In this document: one piece after another, positions 63,602 to 64,000 of the stretch
Layout: every line of letters begins with the position of its first letter
Numbering within the stretch: position 1 is the first letter of the stretch
From: Haematococcus lacustris
Lineage: Eukaryota > Chlorophyta > Chlorophyceae > Chlamydomonadales > Haematococcaceae
Assembly (NCBI GenBank): GCA_030144725.1
Contig: JASKMD010000031.1
Location: forward strand, 11,582,862 to 11,646,861
Length of the DNA stretch: 64,000 nucleotides
Direction of reading: 5' to 3'
Made by a program: the position numbers and the translations under genes
The notes under the pieces: model-generated
What the model was told of the DNA's origin: nothing
Database searches by the model: none
The model's input: the letters and a program-made list of their open reading frames with translations, nothing else

Positions 63602-64000
63602 ATGGGGGGTAAGGCCAGCAAGAAGTGCGCCAACACTCAAAGTGATCCTCACCCAAGGCAGGGTTTATGCAGCCCCAATGGCTTGAAAGCCCAAAGGAAC
63701 AAGGCACAACATGAGGCTATGGGGTTGCGAGCAGAGATTGCGCGGCTCCACCAGCAGCTCAGTGATGCAGGGGCAACTTTGCAGCAAGTGCAGGCAGACA
63801 TGGAGCAGTTGCAGGCTGCAAAACAGGAGCTGCAGGGTGAGAATGAGTCCTTGGAGCAGCTGGCTGAGGAGCGCACCCATGCAATCCAGCTGCTGCAGCA
63901 AGACAAGCGCCGGCTGTCCCTTGCGCTACGCAACGTCCGCCGCTGCCGTGTAAGCGGCCCCCGGCTCACCCGGCATCAGCGGCAGCTAATGAACATCCTG
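63602..64000 (+). CDS. Coiled-coil protein, 5' end (open to the right)
   Basis: An open frame starts at ATG 63602 (MGGKASKKCAN) and continues for 133 codons to the window edge without a stop. From about residue 37 it is a strong coiled coil: NKAQHEAMGLRAEIARLHQQ, LSDAGATLQQVQADMEQLQA, AKQELQGENESLEQLAEERT, with leucines in heptad spacing. The basic end reads LRNVRRCRVSGPRLTRHQRQ. The MGGKASKK start resembles an N-myristoylation site, but this is only suggestive. A donor-like GGTAAG overlaps the second and third codons after ATG, so this could instead be intron or an internal exon. It follows repeat X and may be encoded by that repeat. Confidence 0.45.
   Translation, partial: MGGKASKKCANTQSDPHPRQGLCSPNGLKAQRNKAQHEAMGLRAEIARLHQQLSDAGATLQQVQADMEQLQAAKQELQGENESLEQLAEERTHAIQLLQQDKRRLSLALRNVRRCRVSGPRLTRHQRQLMNIL

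Noticed and set aside
1..64000. CRISPR arrays
   Set aside because: The regular arrays (55 bp, 25 bp, 5 bp) have no unique spacers; they are ordinary tandem repeats of a eukaryotic genome.

Overview
The window looks like nuclear DNA of a green alga, most likely a chlorophycean of the Chlamydomonadales/Haematococcus type. The reasons are the GC-rich and highly repetitive sequence, multi-exon genes with many short GT-AG introns (and two apparent GC-AG introns), TGTAA-type poly(A) signals, long Gln/Ala/Pro/Gly-rich inserts in conserved proteins, and gene content typical of such algae: peroxisomal Lon, inositol-phosphorylceramide synthase, peptide-amidating monooxygenase and an OGFOD1/Tpa1 prolyl hydroxylase. 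A short interstitial TTAGGG run fits lineages with human-type telomeres. The species is inferred, not proven. A 500-base run of N at 53109-53608 shows that this is a draft assembly.

Layout. 1-2453: OGFOD1-like dioxygenase gene on the minus strand, running off the left edge. 3392-14230: three decayed copies of a Fanzor/TnpB-like RuvC nuclease gene (A minus, B plus, C plus), together with a 1.9-kb terminal-inverted-repeat (TIR) element at 5155-7099 that sits inside an older dispersed repeat. 8086-20940 and 30979-36906: a mosaic of at least eight minus-strand coding modules of three recurring types (called BG, D and E here) that I cannot assign to a known family. Parts of it are copied as segmental duplications (14.7-15.65 kb = 32.5-33.35 kb; 18.9-19.5 kb = 36.0-36.7 kb). 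22139-26031: a 3.9-kb GC-rich satellite block whose core is a perfect 1,228-bp (CCCCG)n array. 26388-29738: C-terminal part of a non-LTR retrotransposon ORF (RNase H, zinc knuckle, restriction-like endonuclease) on the minus strand, split by one TIR element and followed by another. 34279-35054: fourteen near-identical 55-bp tandem repeats.

38814-48156: a complete, intron-rich peroxisomal Lon protease gene (LON2) ending in the peroxisomal signal SKL. 49711-52144: an inositol-phosphorylceramide synthase gene on the minus strand. 53767-57813: a peptidylglycine alpha-amidating monooxygenase gene on the minus strand, whose lyase half is lost in or beyond the assembly gap. 59326-62424: a very long low-complexity ORF. 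62766-64000: a second copy of the repeat seen near 7 kb, leading into a coiled-coil ORF that runs off the right edge.

The host genes do not form an obvious pathway; they are independent housekeeping genes. The more interesting part is the mobile DNA. The TIR family has complete termini, 4-bp target duplications and, for two copies, internal proof of insertion: an uninterrupted homologous site in the same window for one, and a reading frame restored on excision for the other. The Fanzor-like copies and the unassigned module array are the best candidates for undescribed biology.
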